Origin: Paraphoma chrysanthemicola
Lineage: Eukaryota > Ascomycota > Dothideomycetes > Pleosporales > Phaeosphaeriaceae
Direction of reading: 5' to 3'
NCBI GenBank assembly: GCA_020744225.1
Contig: JAGMWG010000024.1
Location: 248,001-312,000, forward strand
Length of the DNA: 64,000 bases
Shown here piece by piece: positions 33,506-43,859 of this stretch. Position numbers and translations under genes: made by a program. A model generated the notes under the pieces. That model was not told where the DNA came from and made no database searches. It worked only from the letters and a program-made list of their open reading frames with translations. The stretch's first letter is position 1, and each line of letters opens with the position of its first letter.

Positions 33506-34940
33506 ACTGCAGCTTTCAATGAAGACGACTAGTCGTGCTCTGCAGAATCTGACTACTCACACAGTGAAGTGCGTAGTGTTTTGGCTTGGTCCAGTGGGCA
33601 GATGAGGCTGTCTTTATCTTGCTGACGGCCAGGTGGTATGCCCTCAGCTTGTCGAGCATAGTCGCAAAATCCTGGAGCGTCATCCAGGTCTGGGGCGTAC
33701 GTGGCTGCGGAAAGACGGCACATTGGGTCTTCTCTTTCGTACAATGCACCTTTGGTCTGGTGGCCCTTGTAACGCCTCATCGCCCTCATGAATGATCTCC
33801 TGCCCCGAAGTAACATGAGACGGCCGGACGCTCCTGCAAACCTGTTCACGCACGGCGCCTACCAGACATGCTGCAAGGCTGAGGACCAGTCGCACAAGCT
33901 TGCGACCGCCACCAAACGCCTACCTCGCGTAAGCTAGCATCGCAACGCAGCCTACCGACTTATGGTAGCCGCGGTTGGCAGTGGAGGCTGGGTTGACAGA
34001 GAGCAGACGGCGTAGAGCTGAAGCGCAAACCGCTGCATTTGGAAGGAGCAATGCGGAAAACGACTTTGCAAATAGTTCATTGGGGCCACCTTCGTCCTCA
34101 GCCTTACGCCTGCAGACCATGTGCGGAAACGATCAGCTACCGATGGGGCCGTATTCGGCTGAGCCAGAACTGATCGCCGATTGAAGGACCTCGCGGCAAG
34201 ATGAGCGCAAAGAAGGACAACCGCGGTACGGTGCTGCTATTCATTGCTCCTGAGACCAGGCGTGTCAACCAGGTCGCGTCATGCTTTCCGGCCTGACCCG
34301 CCTTTGGGCAAAATTCAAATCAAGGCTGACGTATAGCATCATAGTATGAAGGCTGGCGCAAGCGGAATGTAGTGTGGGTGGTGTCAGAGGAAGGCTGGAG
34401 CTGAAGGTTGCAGTGGAGGTGTCGACATAAGTGGCTTCGCTTACAACTAGCGTAGATTGTCCAGTGCAGGAGCGGCCCGGTGCCGGTCCCAGCACTAAGC
34501 ACTGCGCATGTGTGTACTGCGCCTTGACATCTCCCGTAGGATACTCCCGAATGCCTTCACGCGCGTTTTGTGTCTGCAGACTAACCTTATAACACATCAG
34601 GGGTCTTCAGGCTTTGCACTAGGGCTGTCTCTTTTACTATAACAGCAATCGCATCTATCCGCGCTGCCCGCGAATGAAATTGCGGATGTGGTGGATACGT
34701 TGTCCCATCTGAGCTGCAATGTGGCAGTAGGGATTCAGCGCATTATCTGTTATGCCCCACGGACCTTTCAGCCACTATATACGCAAGGTAAGTAGAGCCC
34801 TACTAGTAACAAGCATTAGCCGCTGCACCCTTGTTATTATGTGCTGGCGTGACACAGCCTACAACAGTCGTTGGGAGAGGAGACAGCAAAATTCAAGAAC
34901 AGATTTTCATCATTAGAGTATCAAGACGTTCAGCTCGAGC
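33506..34940. other. Long intergenic region, no gene seen
   Basis: About 1.4 kb upstream of the HET gene start. Frames up to 110 codons occur on both strands, without domains, splice signals or protein-like composition. Confidence 0.5.
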
Positions 34941-35678
34941 CTACTCCTTCTGCTCAGCCAATTCCTTCTCCACCGCATCCGCCATCTCGCCCAACGTATC
35001 GAACTTGAAATTCCACACCGGATCTTCCCTGTTCCCCATAATCGCGCCCGGGCGATAAATCCAACTGCTCGTAATTTCCATCTCCTTTGCCGGGTGGTGG
35101 TCATGAAACTGGCTCTGCGCCGTCTGCAGCACCTCATGCTTCTCCACGCCGAAATCCTCCTTCACCCTCTTTAGCATGTACTCGAAATTCTTGAGGCTAG
35201 GCTTGTAGCTTCCAATCATTTCGGCGGTGTAGATCGCGTCGAATTGGAAGTCTTGTAGGCCCGTAGACGCTTGTCGGTTGGCCAGGAATGAGGAGTTGTC
35301 GACATTGGAGAGGACAACGAGCTTGTAGTGTTTCTTGAGACGTTTCAGGGCTTCTACGCTGTCGGGAAATGCGCGCCAATCTTTGACGCTTGCTCCGAAA
35401 GTCTCGCTTTCTTGCTTAGTTGGTTCTTGTAAGCCAAGTTCTTTGCAAAGCTTGGGATGGATTGCTGTAAGGAGCTCTGAGTATTTTTGGCCCGGGTTGG
35501 AGGATTGTTCAGGTGCTTCGACGGCATGGACCACTTTGAGGATGGAATTGGGGTCGAGATCGGTCTTGCCGGACTTTTTGAGAGCAGGTTCAAGAGCTGT
35601 CACAACACCGCGTTCCCAGTCAATCAATGTGCCGTAGACGTCGAAAGACAGTAGTTTGAAGTCTGTGAGCTTCGGCAT
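34941..35678 (-). CDS. HAD-superfamily hydrolase, 2-haloacid dehalogenase type II-like
   Basis: 245-aa single-exon protein of the haloacid dehalogenase superfamily, usually acting on 2-haloalkanoates or small phosphate esters through an aspartyl intermediate. Motif I is SFDVYGTL (nucleophile Asp13), motif II VVLSNVDN, the motif III Lys lies in GSYKPSL, and the motif IV region follows. DVYGTLIDWE is typical of the haloacid dehalogenase-like clade rather than phosphatases with DxDGT. The start is the ATG at 35678; a GTG upstream is in frame but unneeded. Confidence 0.87.
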   Translation of the reverse strand: MPKLTDFKLLSFDVYGTLIDWERGVVTALEPALKKSGKTDLDPNSILKVVHAVEAPEQSSNPGQKYSELLTAIHPKLCKELGLQEPTKQESETFGASVKDWRAFPDSVEALKRLKKHYKLVVLSNVDNSSFLANRQASTGLQDFQFDAIYTAEMIGSYKPSLKNFEYMLKRVKEDFGVEKHEVLQTAQSQFHDHHPAKEMEITSSWIYRPGAIMGNREDPVWNFKFDTLGEMADAVEKELAEQKE

Positions 35679-36063
35679 CGTGGATATTAAGTCAGGTTGA
35701 AGCTCCACACGCGTGAAGTGAAATTAAGAAGATTGATGCGGCAAGGACATAGATAACAACACGTTATATAGATGTTTTGAGGTTGTCTGGACTCTGTTAT
35801 CGATGAAATTGTCAAAGTTCTTGGGCCCCCACTTGGTACCATGACGTTGCGGGGTTGCGCCCTATGTGTACGGAGCCATGCTCGCATTCCCCACGATTGT
35901 CATACTCCAATATCACGCATTAGGCCCAAAACAGCATGCTTTTCGTGCAGATGAGATAGGGCGTGCGCACAAGCGAGTCAAGCACATATGACAAAAAGTA
36001 ACTGCCTTGAATGCTTGATTTATCAGCGACTGGTAAAATTTGCTACTAAATGTGCGATGCAAT
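35679..36063. other. Intergenic, no gene seen
   Basis: 385 nt between two minus-strand genes; contains the promoter of the HAD gene. Nothing else noted. Confidence 0.45.
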
Positions 36064-37170
36064 TTATGCTGCAACAGGCGCCGAGCCTGTGATCTTCTGC
36101 ACCATTGACGATCCTCTCGAGATTATGTCGTCTGTCTGCATCTTATAAGGCAACTCGCCCAGGCGCGTTTCCAGCACCTCCTTCGTAAGCTTCCATAGGT
36201 TCAACCCCAAGACGGTGTTTTGAGCCTGGGTCGAAGATTCTGTGACTTTGCGATCGGGCACAATGTACGAGTTCTGCACTTGGTCTTTCACAATGTCAGG
36301 GCTGGTGGCGGCAAACAGCGCAGATCGACATCCTGACGAGACTGGATCCTTCATGAAAGGTCGAGTCATTGCGACGCCGATCGTGCCTAGCTTGCCATAC
36401 GCCTCTTCCGCCTGCTTCGGCTGATCAGTACTAACGGCGCCAGGGTGCGTGGCGTTGATCCACGGCAACCCCGTGCTGCTCACGGCGCCAAACTGGTCGG
36501 ACTTGATGCGGAGGTACAGCTCTCGAAGGAACACAATTTGTGCAAGCTTGGTACGGTTGTATAGAAGCGTTGCGCCAATGTCCTTGTTGATCTCGTCGAG
36601 CGAGGCAAAGTTCGTATCATTGGGAGCACCGCGATGGAGGTCAGACGACTGATGTACAATCCGCGAGTCTTTTGTGTTCTGGAGAACGGGCAAAAGCATG
36701 AGTGTAAGATGTGCCTGGGCAAAGACGTTCACTTGCATGTGGCTGTCGATGCCATCCCTTGTCTCGTTGTATACGCCGACACCAAGTCCAGCATTGCACA
36801 CGAGTGCGTCGAGTCTGGTAAGCTCTCGAGCCAAAGACTTTGCCATCTCATCTGTCTGCTTGAGATCCTCAAGGTTGCACTGGCGCCATTCAACCTTACT
36901 GGGGTCACCAAACTCCTTCAGAGCCTCTTTGGCCTCCTCGGCGTGCTCTTCCTTGTTCGATAGGAGGTATATCTTCGAGGGATTGTGTTGGAGGATGTGT
37001 GCGACGATTCCGTACCCGATGCCAGCGCTGCCACCAGTTACGACGTACACCTGCGGAGCCGTCAGCACTCTTCTGGTAAGCTTCTGATCTTTGCTCACTT
37101 TGCCACTCAGATCAGGTATATCCTTGTTGGGGTCAAACGTGTTTGTCGTGAGTCCCAGTGCTGCGGCCAT
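36064..37170 (-). CDS. Short-chain dehydrogenase (retinol dehydrogenase / protochlorophyllide reductase-like)
   Basis: SDR of the group fungal genomes often label as related to protochlorophyllide reductase. Exons complement(36064..37050, 37099..37170), 352 aa. The 48-nt intron (GTGAGC, GCTGAC, CCGCAG) is a multiple of three without a stop, but splicing restores DLSGKVYVVTGGSAGIG. Motifs: TGGSAGIG cofactor loop, CNAGLG, SSD catalytic Ser region, YNRTK Tyr/Lys pair, and HPGAVSTD after beta-6. A longer C-terminal region than in minimal SDRs suggests an extended substrate or membrane-side element. Substrate unknown. Confidence 0.88.
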   Translation of the reverse strand: MAAALGLTTNTFDPNKDIPDLSGKVSKDQKLTRRVLTAPQVYVVTGGSAGIGYGIVAHILQHNPSKIYLLSNKEEHAEEAKEALKEFGDPSKVEWRQCNLEDLKQTDEMAKSLARELTRLDALVCNAGLGVGVYNETRDGIDSHMQVNVFAQAHLTLMLLPVLQNTKDSRIVHQSSDLHRGAPNDTNFASLDEINKDIGATLLYNRTKLAQIVFLRELYLRIKSDQFGAVSSTGLPWINATHPGAVSTDQPKQAEEAYGKLGTIGVAMTRPFMKDPVSSGCRSALFAATSPDIVKDQVQNSYIVPDRKVTESSTQAQNTVLGLNLWKLTKEVLETRLGELPYKMQTDDIISRGSSMVQKITGSAPVAA

Positions 37171-38269
37171 GTTGTCTGTGGTGATTTCTTGATTAAGAGA
37201 GTTGGGGCTAGGTTCGAGTCTAAGCCTGGCGGATGTTGCAAAGATATTCTTACGTCGGAAAGTACTTGTTAAATATAATCGTTACTACCAACGCGACGTA
37301 TACCTGTACGTCGTGAAGACGTGTCTACGATCATGTCGTCATTATGAGAGCTGCGGAGTCGCTCAGCCTTACACGAGTGACGGGGCGTAAATGAGGATAT
37401 GCGCCCTGCTAATCAAACGATTCCACCAAATGTGGTCTCCGTTAATGAATTCTGGCTGGAGGAGTGTTCCATGAGGGAAGCAATGGATGAAGGTGTTTGG
37501 GCATCGACCCTTGCGACAGGGCCGCGGAGCAGACCGGCTTACGTAATCAGTACTAACACCGAACGAGGTCTGTTCACTCACAACCAGCGTGCACATGCCG
37601 ACCACCTACCTGACCTTATCGAGCCGGATACGCGATTAACATGCAGACTCTTCCTGTCCCATAATAGCGAAGCCCCGAGGTATCACTCTTCGCATCACAG
37701 AGTACCTGGTACCACACCTTTTCGCCTCTGCCGAGAAATTGATAGAGGAGACCACTATATTGATGAGCAGTTCATTTTGAACGACATGGAGGCTTTTCGC
37801 AACCAGAACAAATCGTTTAAGCTGAGTGCCACTCGTGCACAAGAAAAGATCGCGATGAAGGAGATTGCTAGCTGAGTTCATTGCGTGGTAAAGAGAGTAA
37901 AAGCCACGTTCTTCCACACGACGCGAAACACACTTTGGAGATTGCATGGCTCATTCTGCTCGGCGCAAAGCTGCACTATGGCCATACCCATCAAATTTTC
38001 CCCATGTACAGTCTCGCGTTGTCTACTTACCCCTGACCTCATCAAGATCTGTAACGTTATGTCGTTTGGGTCATTACTTTCTCTCACTAGAACGACTGTG
38101 ATCACCCTGCATCACCGCCTTTGCCATCAATGGCAATACTTGTACACTAATAGCGTTCACTCGCTCCCACTACTGTATGCCTTCGACACTGGCCTTCAAA
38201 ATCTTTTTCGTCAGCTCGGGCTACTGGGTCAACCACACTTCTTTCAACACCAAAGATCCTCAACCCAGG
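37171..38269. other. Intergenic with one weak ORF
   Basis: About 1.1 kb, divergent between the SDR and the astacin gene. An ATG frame of 158 codons at 37399..37875 (plus strand) has no recognisable domain; its beginning (VVSVNEFWLEECSMREAMDEG) looks protein-like, but I cannot support it. Confidence 0.35.
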
Positions 38270-39615
38270 ATGAAGCTCCTCGCGCTACTTCTACTCCTCG
38301 CCGTTGTGGCAACGGCTTGCCCTCCTCTCTTCAATGACTTCTACTACCTAGGTAATGAGACACACAGCACGGCCTCGCTCGTTCGTGATCTCTTCAAGCA
38401 GCAGCCGCAGCTTGGTTGGAGCGAAATCGTTACGATGGTAAGTCTCGCACGTGGAATCTTACTCCTGAGTGCTCCATACGGACTGCGCGAGACAGTCTTG
38501 CGCGAGAGTATTGGCGTAGGCCACCAAGAGCCACGACACTAACCCTGCTCATAGACCGGCAAGCCCCTTTCAACATGGCCAACTGGCAAGATCGACTACT
38601 GCTTCGACCAACCGAAGACTCGCAACAATCTCGAGAGCGACCTGAAAGAGGCATGGAAGGTTTGGCACAACAAACTTGGAGATGCAAGCAAAGCAAACTG
38701 TCATAAGCTTCGCTGGTCGGAGTTCGCTTTCTGGGACAAAGAGTGGCCATACTGCTTCCTCAAGCGCCATTCCATCTCCGATCCTTGTGTCTAGAATCCA
38801 ATTGTGTCCTACAGCGTAGCTATGATCATGGGGTGGGAAACTCACCTCCTCAGCAAGTTCTCGAACCTGACGAACTTGTGAGACATTCTCGCTAACAGTC
38901 GTGTTCAACTGCAGGCATGGCACCGTCCTCTGTTATTGGCTACATCCCTCAAGATTGGCCACGCGGCAATGCCGAAGGTCGCATGGGAATGCGCCTTAAC
39001 CTACACCAGGCAGGCGACTTCCACAATCACCAGCACTGGATCGCCGCTCTCGCTCATGAGTTGGGTATGTCGTACACAATCATTTTGCCATCCAAATTTC
39101 TCTGACGATCAACCACAGGCCGCATCTTTGGTCTCTACCATGAGCACCAACGCCCAGACAGAGACCACTGGATTCGCTTCAACTGCGCCGCCCTCCCCGG
39201 GTACGACCGCGCTAAAGAAATGGTCAATCGCGAAGGTAATCACGACATGAAAGAAGTGTGCTCTATTGGCGCTCTCGCAGAGACGTACAGCTTCGGTGCC
39301 GTCAAGTCATTCGACACGATCCCACATCTCGATCCCGGGAGCGAGCATGTCGGCCAGAACTGGTGGTGGATCCAGCATTATGCGGACCGAGATTATGACG
39401 ACCCATCCATCATGCATTACGACTCTGATGCGGACTATTGGCGTAACGACGACGAGCTGTTGTGTGTTCGATTAGCAAAGTGGCGTAAGCGGGGTGCGGA
39501 TTTCGAGCCTCCCGCGCAATTCACCAAGGATGATCTGGAGTATTGCCACGTCAACTTCCAGCCGAGTCAAAAGGATATTGATGGAATCAAGAAGCTGTAT
39601 CCGTGGTCTCGTTAA
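38270..39615 (+). CDS. Secreted astacin-type zinc metalloprotease
   Basis: 348-aa endopeptidase of the astacin (M12A) type. Exons 38270..38437, 38555..38786, 38915..39064 and 39119..39615; introns of 117, 128 and 54 nt. A signal peptide (KLLALLLLLAVVATA, residues 2-16) precedes a short pro-region. The zinc site HELGRIFGLYHEH (residues 181-193) is followed by QRPDRD, the full astacin signature, and the Met-turn SIMHYD places Met282. Several Cys pairs are consistent with an extracellular enzyme. The intron 2 donor (T|GTGTCT) is weak but gives a closed frame and the only sensible join. Confidence 0.88.
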
Positions 39616-40108
39616 ACGAGAAGGAGAATTTGAGACAGGACTAGGAAAGGTGGAAAGAAATCCTGTGAACTGTCTTGGTCATGATAGACTCATAATTCAG
39701 GGCCACGAAATGCTCTGGATAGAGTTTGAGCCATGTAAATCAGTCGCGACCGATTAATCCGTGGGTGGGAGAAGTACTGCATGCTAATGACTGCGCAACT
39801 CGACATTTCGCACACAGCGGCAAGTCGAGACACTCCGTGAGGCCTTCGCACCTGTCCACGCCTTCAGCGATAAGATTATGATATGTTGGTAAACTTCAGG
39901 CTGTTACATCAAGACCATTGTGTGCCCCTGGTAGTGTTCGAATATATTTGCGCAGCACTCTACTGAAGTAGTGGATTTAGTCGATATACTGTTCTATCGG
40001 ATGTGGAAAGGCGCAGTACCACTTCGCTGGCGCATCGTGCCGCCAGTGTCTTCGAGTTTGGTACCGAAAGCCTTCACAAGCTAATGGAAATACCGTTCCG
40101 TATACTGC
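39616..40108. other. Intergenic between convergent genes
   Basis: About 490 nt between the stop codons of the astacin and SDR genes; nothing coding. Confidence 0.45.
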
Positions 40109-41212
40109 TCAAGTCGAAATGGCCTGAGCGCTGCTGATCCCTCTGATGCGATCGAACTCGGTCTTCATGTGATTCCAAACCAATTCTTTGACACCATTAG
40201 CTCTCAGCCCTTTCAAGGCTACCAATGATCGCTCAGCAGGTCCCTCGCCGTCCCAGCCTACCGAGTAAACCCCACTGCCACGCTCTCCGTTGCTTCCTCT
40301 GAGGGCCGTAGATTTCTCCTGGGAAATGCCCATTTCATGCCCGTCATGGGGAGCATAACGCCCACTGGTAGCAAGATAGATATGCCGCTCACCGCTCTCT
40401 TCGATCGGAACAAACAGCCATCTTCCTAGTAGTGCATGTATACCCTCGAGCAAGAAATACATCAACCAACCCATTGCTCCCCCAGCTCCTTTGTGTAGGT
40501 CTGTATAAACCGCACCTGGATAATCGTGCACGAAGCTCACATTTGGCGCGTGTTCCGCGAGAGACTCAAGGGCGAGCGTATGCATACTGACCAACTGTGG
40601 CCGGAGTTGGGTGAATGGAATCTTGAAAGCCTCGATATCAGATGTGTCGATCTTGCCTTCTGTACCAGCGCCTGCTACATTGACCACACGTGCAAGCCCT
40701 GTCGTTTCACCGGCTTTCTTGAGCGGCTCGAGAAAGTTTTGTACAATACGCATGCGAGTGTATGTAGATGCAGCGAGGAAGAGATTTAAGCCCTCCGAAG
40801 TGCCTAGCCGCGTAAGCAAATCATAGGATAGTCCGAGAGGCAACTGAGGAGACTTACGAGTTCGATTGAATGACACCTCTCCAGCGCTCAGGAACAGTAG
40901 ATTTACCAGCTTTTCCTTACTCTTAACGTGTTCGCATGCAGCGTCCGTCTCTCTAATTAGACTCAAGTCAACCTTGACGAACTCGTACTCTCCTTGAGGA
41001 TTGATCTGCCGGCATGCTGCAATGACCCGGGCGGCTGAATCGGGGCTGCGCGCGAAAAGATAGATACGCGGCTCGACGGCATACTTGACGAACGTCTTGA
41101 GAGTAGACTCGCCAATTCCGGTTGTTGCGCCTGCGAAAATAGCCACCAGCCGTTTCGGCAGTGTCGTGGGGATCAAACCGTTCGACGCGATGACATCCTT
41201 GAGTGAAACCAT
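40109..41212 (-). CDS. SDR-like oxidoreductase with non-canonical active site
   Basis: 349-aa Rossmann-fold protein of a fungal short-chain oxidoreductase group. Exons complement(40109..40803, 40858..41212). The 54-nt intron (GTAAGT, GGCTAG acceptor) is in frame without stops; splicing gives FNRTRTSEGLNLF, matching the (R)T.TSEGL.. pattern of the family. Cofactor loop AGATTGIG is present. Where classical SDRs have Tyr-x3-Lys this protein has Y-T-R-M-R, so the catalytic Lys is replaced by Arg. Activity may be altered or absent; the same change occurs in relatives as I recall, so this is not a local mutation. Confidence 0.8.
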   Translation of the reverse strand: MVSLKDVIASNGLIPTTLPKRLVAIFAGATTGIGESTLKTFVKYAVEPRIYLFARSPDSAARVIAACRQINPQGEYEFVKVDLSLIRETDAACEHVKSKEKLVNLLFLSAGEVSFNRTRKSPQLPLGLSYDLLTRLGTSEGLNLFLAASTYTRMRIVQNFLEPLKKAGETTGLARVVNVAGAGTEGKIDTSDIEAFKIPFTQLRPQLVSMHTLALESLAEHAPNVSFVHDYPGAVYTDLHKGAGGAMGWLMYFLLEGIHALLGRWLFVPIEESGERHIYLATSGRYAPHDGHEMGISQEKSTALRGSNGERGSGVYSVGWDGEGPAERSLVALKGLRANGVKELVWNHMKTEFDRIRGISSAQAIST

Positions 41213-42241
41213 ATTTACTGCTTTCTTCTGGCGTGTGCGTGAGAAAATTTGCAAGACTTATGCCACGTTTTGCACGCTTTATGCTCTGCCTATGAGGCGT
41301 GTTGCTTCGCATATTGTGATACGACGACCGAGATCGAGGCTGGCCGGACTAATTGCGGAAGAACCATCTGTACGAACGATGACTTGCCAAAATCAGCCAG
41401 CGTAGTCATGCGGCCTTTTCCAGAAATAGCAAAACTCATGATCAAAGAAATCACAACACTCCCTCGCACGGCTCGGGCGTGGAGTGATGTTGTTGGGGTT
41501 GTCGCATGGTGCGAGTGATGCAGCAGGACCTGACACAAAGCAGGTGCACCATGCCATTTCGGGTTTAGCCCGGTTGAGATGAGCATCCTACGCTACTACG
41601 CGTCGATTATGGAAGCCTGAACACGAGTAGCCCGCAAATCAAAACTGGCGCGTAGCCCTCAGGATCCGACTTTAGTCCCTTTTACGATTGAGGAGACGTT
41701 GTGCGATTCAGTCAGATCACGACGCGTCACTCAACCGAGCATTACTTGTTGCCTTGCGCCACTGCGTCCTATCTCGCAGGATGTAGACCCACGGCGATTG
41801 TTCAGACCTTTAATACTCTCTTGGCAGTACACTACCCAGCGCTGTTCAGATTCTTGCGAGCTCTAGCTTGGTGGTCAACATCAAGTTCAAGCTCATAGAG
41901 TGCAGAACTCCAAAATGCTTTGAAAAGATCTGCTCATCACTCTCCTAAAAGAGCCATCTCCCTACGTGAAGAGGCCGCATCAATCTATTGCCCATTCAGG
42001 CTGAGGAATGGTATTGTTTATAGGTTTTGAGGACTGATAAAGTCGCATGACAATGACTGCAGATTACGGTATAAGAAGAGACATGCTAAAGCAGCATGCC
42101 TTGCATCAAGTTAACTAGATCGTCCCTAGGACGCATTCAATGACCTCACATTCCACGATGTTCATTCCAACCACATTTACATAACGGCAAATTATCCCCT
42201 GTCCAAAGTCGCTCAGGGGCCACGAACTCGAACTTGACAGC
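41213..42241. promoter_or_regulatory. Divergent intergenic region
   Basis: About 1 kb between opposing starts of the SDR-like gene and the aspartic-protease-like gene. Both promoters are expected; no coding frame supported. Confidence 0.4.
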
Positions 42242-43768
42242 ATGCTTTCGAAATATCGCTCGGTCTTTGCTTGTCTCCTTTCAAGCACGGCACTGGGAGC
42301 TACTGGCGCCAACGAGCTCTCCGGATTCTCTCAAACCATCTTCCTTCCGTGGACTTCGCCCTTTTCCCGCGCCTCTACTTATACCCCTAGTGTTCACGGC
42401 AGCATTCTCGGCAAGAATTTCGACTTTCCCGTCGACACTGGCAGTACTGGAGTGCTCGTTAGCGCTTCTCTTCTTCCTGCTGTGAAGCTCAGCGACAAGA
42501 ACCCCACCGGCTGGGAATTCTTAGACAGCAGCAATATTCTCTACAACGGCCGCTTTGTGGACCTCGACATCACATTCTCCGGATCCAATGGAGACGAAGT
42601 AACGAGCCGTGTTCCCGTCTTGCTAGTAACCAAAATCGTAAAATGTCCTGGCTATGATGTGACCAATGGCAATGGTATTTGCCCACCAGAGAAGCTGGAT
42701 CAAAAGTGGAGCCAAGCACCTAGGACAGTATTGTACATGGGTGTCGGATTCGGTCGAAACGTGCCTGGCAGCGGCATACCATACGGTACACCCGATCACA
42801 ATCCCTTCATCAACGTGGTACGGCTCAGCAAGTACAAAGAGCTGTCGATACAACAAGGCTACACTGTCTCGACCGATGGAGTTTATCTTGGTCTAACCGA
42901 TGGGAACACCAAAGGCGCGGTCTGGCAGCAGCTCGAGAACATGGCAGGTTCGGATCCTCGTGCTTGGGCACCGCCACTGGTTGCATTCAAGTACGACGAC
43001 TCGAATAATCCCGTACAAGCGCAAGCCCTCATCGACACTGGCGTAACACAGATGTACATCCAGTCCACTCCTGAATTTCCACTGCCGAGCGTTACGATAC
43101 CCAACCCAAATCCACCACCAGGTGAGTTGCGACGCGTCAAGCCCGGGACTAAGCTCGCTTTCGCATTCCCAAACTTTGAAGCCGGCGAAGCTGGATTCGA
43201 CTTTGTCGTTGGGGATAAGGAGTTTCCGAGTCAGCCGAGCTATGTCCAGCCAGTAAGCAGTGGTTCGGGCCCATTTGTCAACACTGGTCGGAACTTCTTG
43301 TATGGCTTCTCCATTGCATATGATGCGGTTACAGGTCGTTACGGCTTCATATGCGAGAAGTGTGGGGGCGATAAGGGCAAAGTTGACGCCGAACCAAAGC
43401 CACCACAGGAACCTAAGCCGATTCAGAAACCACCGCCACCGCAGAAACCGCAACCACCGCAGAAACCACAGTCACCGCAGAAACCACAGTCACCGCAGAA
43501 ACCACAGCCGCCGCAGAAACCAAAGCCAATACCAAAACCCAAGCCGGTGAAGCCTACAAGACCGCCCGTGAAGAAGCCACCGAAGGGAGCTGGCAACTGG
43601 TGGGATGAGTACGAGAGCATATACATTGGAAAAGACGGAAAGCCGATTACGAAGGACACACCTACCAAAGTCGACCAGACGAAGGGTGACAATCTGGGTA
43701 CATGGTGGAATGCGTACAAGGGTTATTATGACGAAAAGGAGGAGGCATTGAATGAAGGGGTCGATTAA
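42242..43768 (+). CDS. Secreted aspartic-protease-like protein with Pro/Gln/Lys tail
   Basis: 508-aa single-exon protein. Signal peptide about residues 1-20. The two halves of a pepsin-type fold are marked by FPVDTGSTGV (Asp65) and ALIDTGVTQMY (Asp265), so both catalytic Asp residues are kept, although DTGVT in place of the usual DTGTT/S is uncommon. Four Cys lie in the body. After the fold comes a disordered stretch (about 385-448) of PPQKPQ/SPQKPQ repeats, then two related short blocks, GNWWDEYESIY and GTWWNAYKGYY. Probably secreted or wall-associated through the basic Pro-rich region. Peptidase activity is inference. Confidence 0.75.
   Translation: MLSKYRSVFACLLSSTALGATGANELSGFSQTIFLPWTSPFSRASTYTPSVHGSILGKNFDFPVDTGSTGVLVSASLLPAVKLSDKNPTGWEFLDSSNILYNGRFVDLDITFSGSNGDEVTSRVPVLLVTKIVKCPGYDVTNGNGICPPEKLDQKWSQAPRTVLYMGVGFGRNVPGSGIPYGTPDHNPFINVVRLSKYKELSIQQGYTVSTDGVYLGLTDGNTKGAVWQQLENMAGSDPRAWAPPLVAFKYDDSNNPVQAQALIDTGVTQMYIQSTPEFPLPSVTIPNPNPPPGELRRVKPGTKLAFAFPNFEAGEAGFDFVVGDKEFPSQPSYVQPVSSGSGPFVNTGRNFLYGFSIAYDAVTGRYGFICEKCGGDKGKVDAEPKPPQEPKPIQKPPPPQKPQPPQKPQSPQKPQSPQKPQPPQKPKPIPKPKPVKPTRPPVKKPPKGAGNWWDEYESIYIGKDGKPITKDTPTKVDQTKGDNLGTWWNAYKGYYDEKEEALNEGVD
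43442..43527 (+). repeat. 18-bp coding tandem repeat
   Basis: Four full units plus a partial copy of an 18-bp unit encoding Q-K-P-Q-x-P inside the aspartic-protease-like gene. Units beginning at 43460 and 43478 are identical; the flanking ones differ at wobble positions. Confidence 0.85.
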
Positions 43769-43859
43769 GAGCCGCACCATTGGAAACTCGGTCCCATCTT
43801 CTTGGATACAGCGATGCCCAAAGTAGGTCATGAATTTATTCCCAACCAATGCGATAAAC

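Noticed and set aside
37205..37235. GGTTCGAGTCT, resembling a tRNA B box
   Set aside because: Flanking bases do not form the T-stem and no A box or cloverleaf is found upstream.
37399..37875. 158-codon plus-strand ORF with ATG
   Set aside because: No domain, no splice context, mixed composition; left as a weak possibility inside the intergenic entry.
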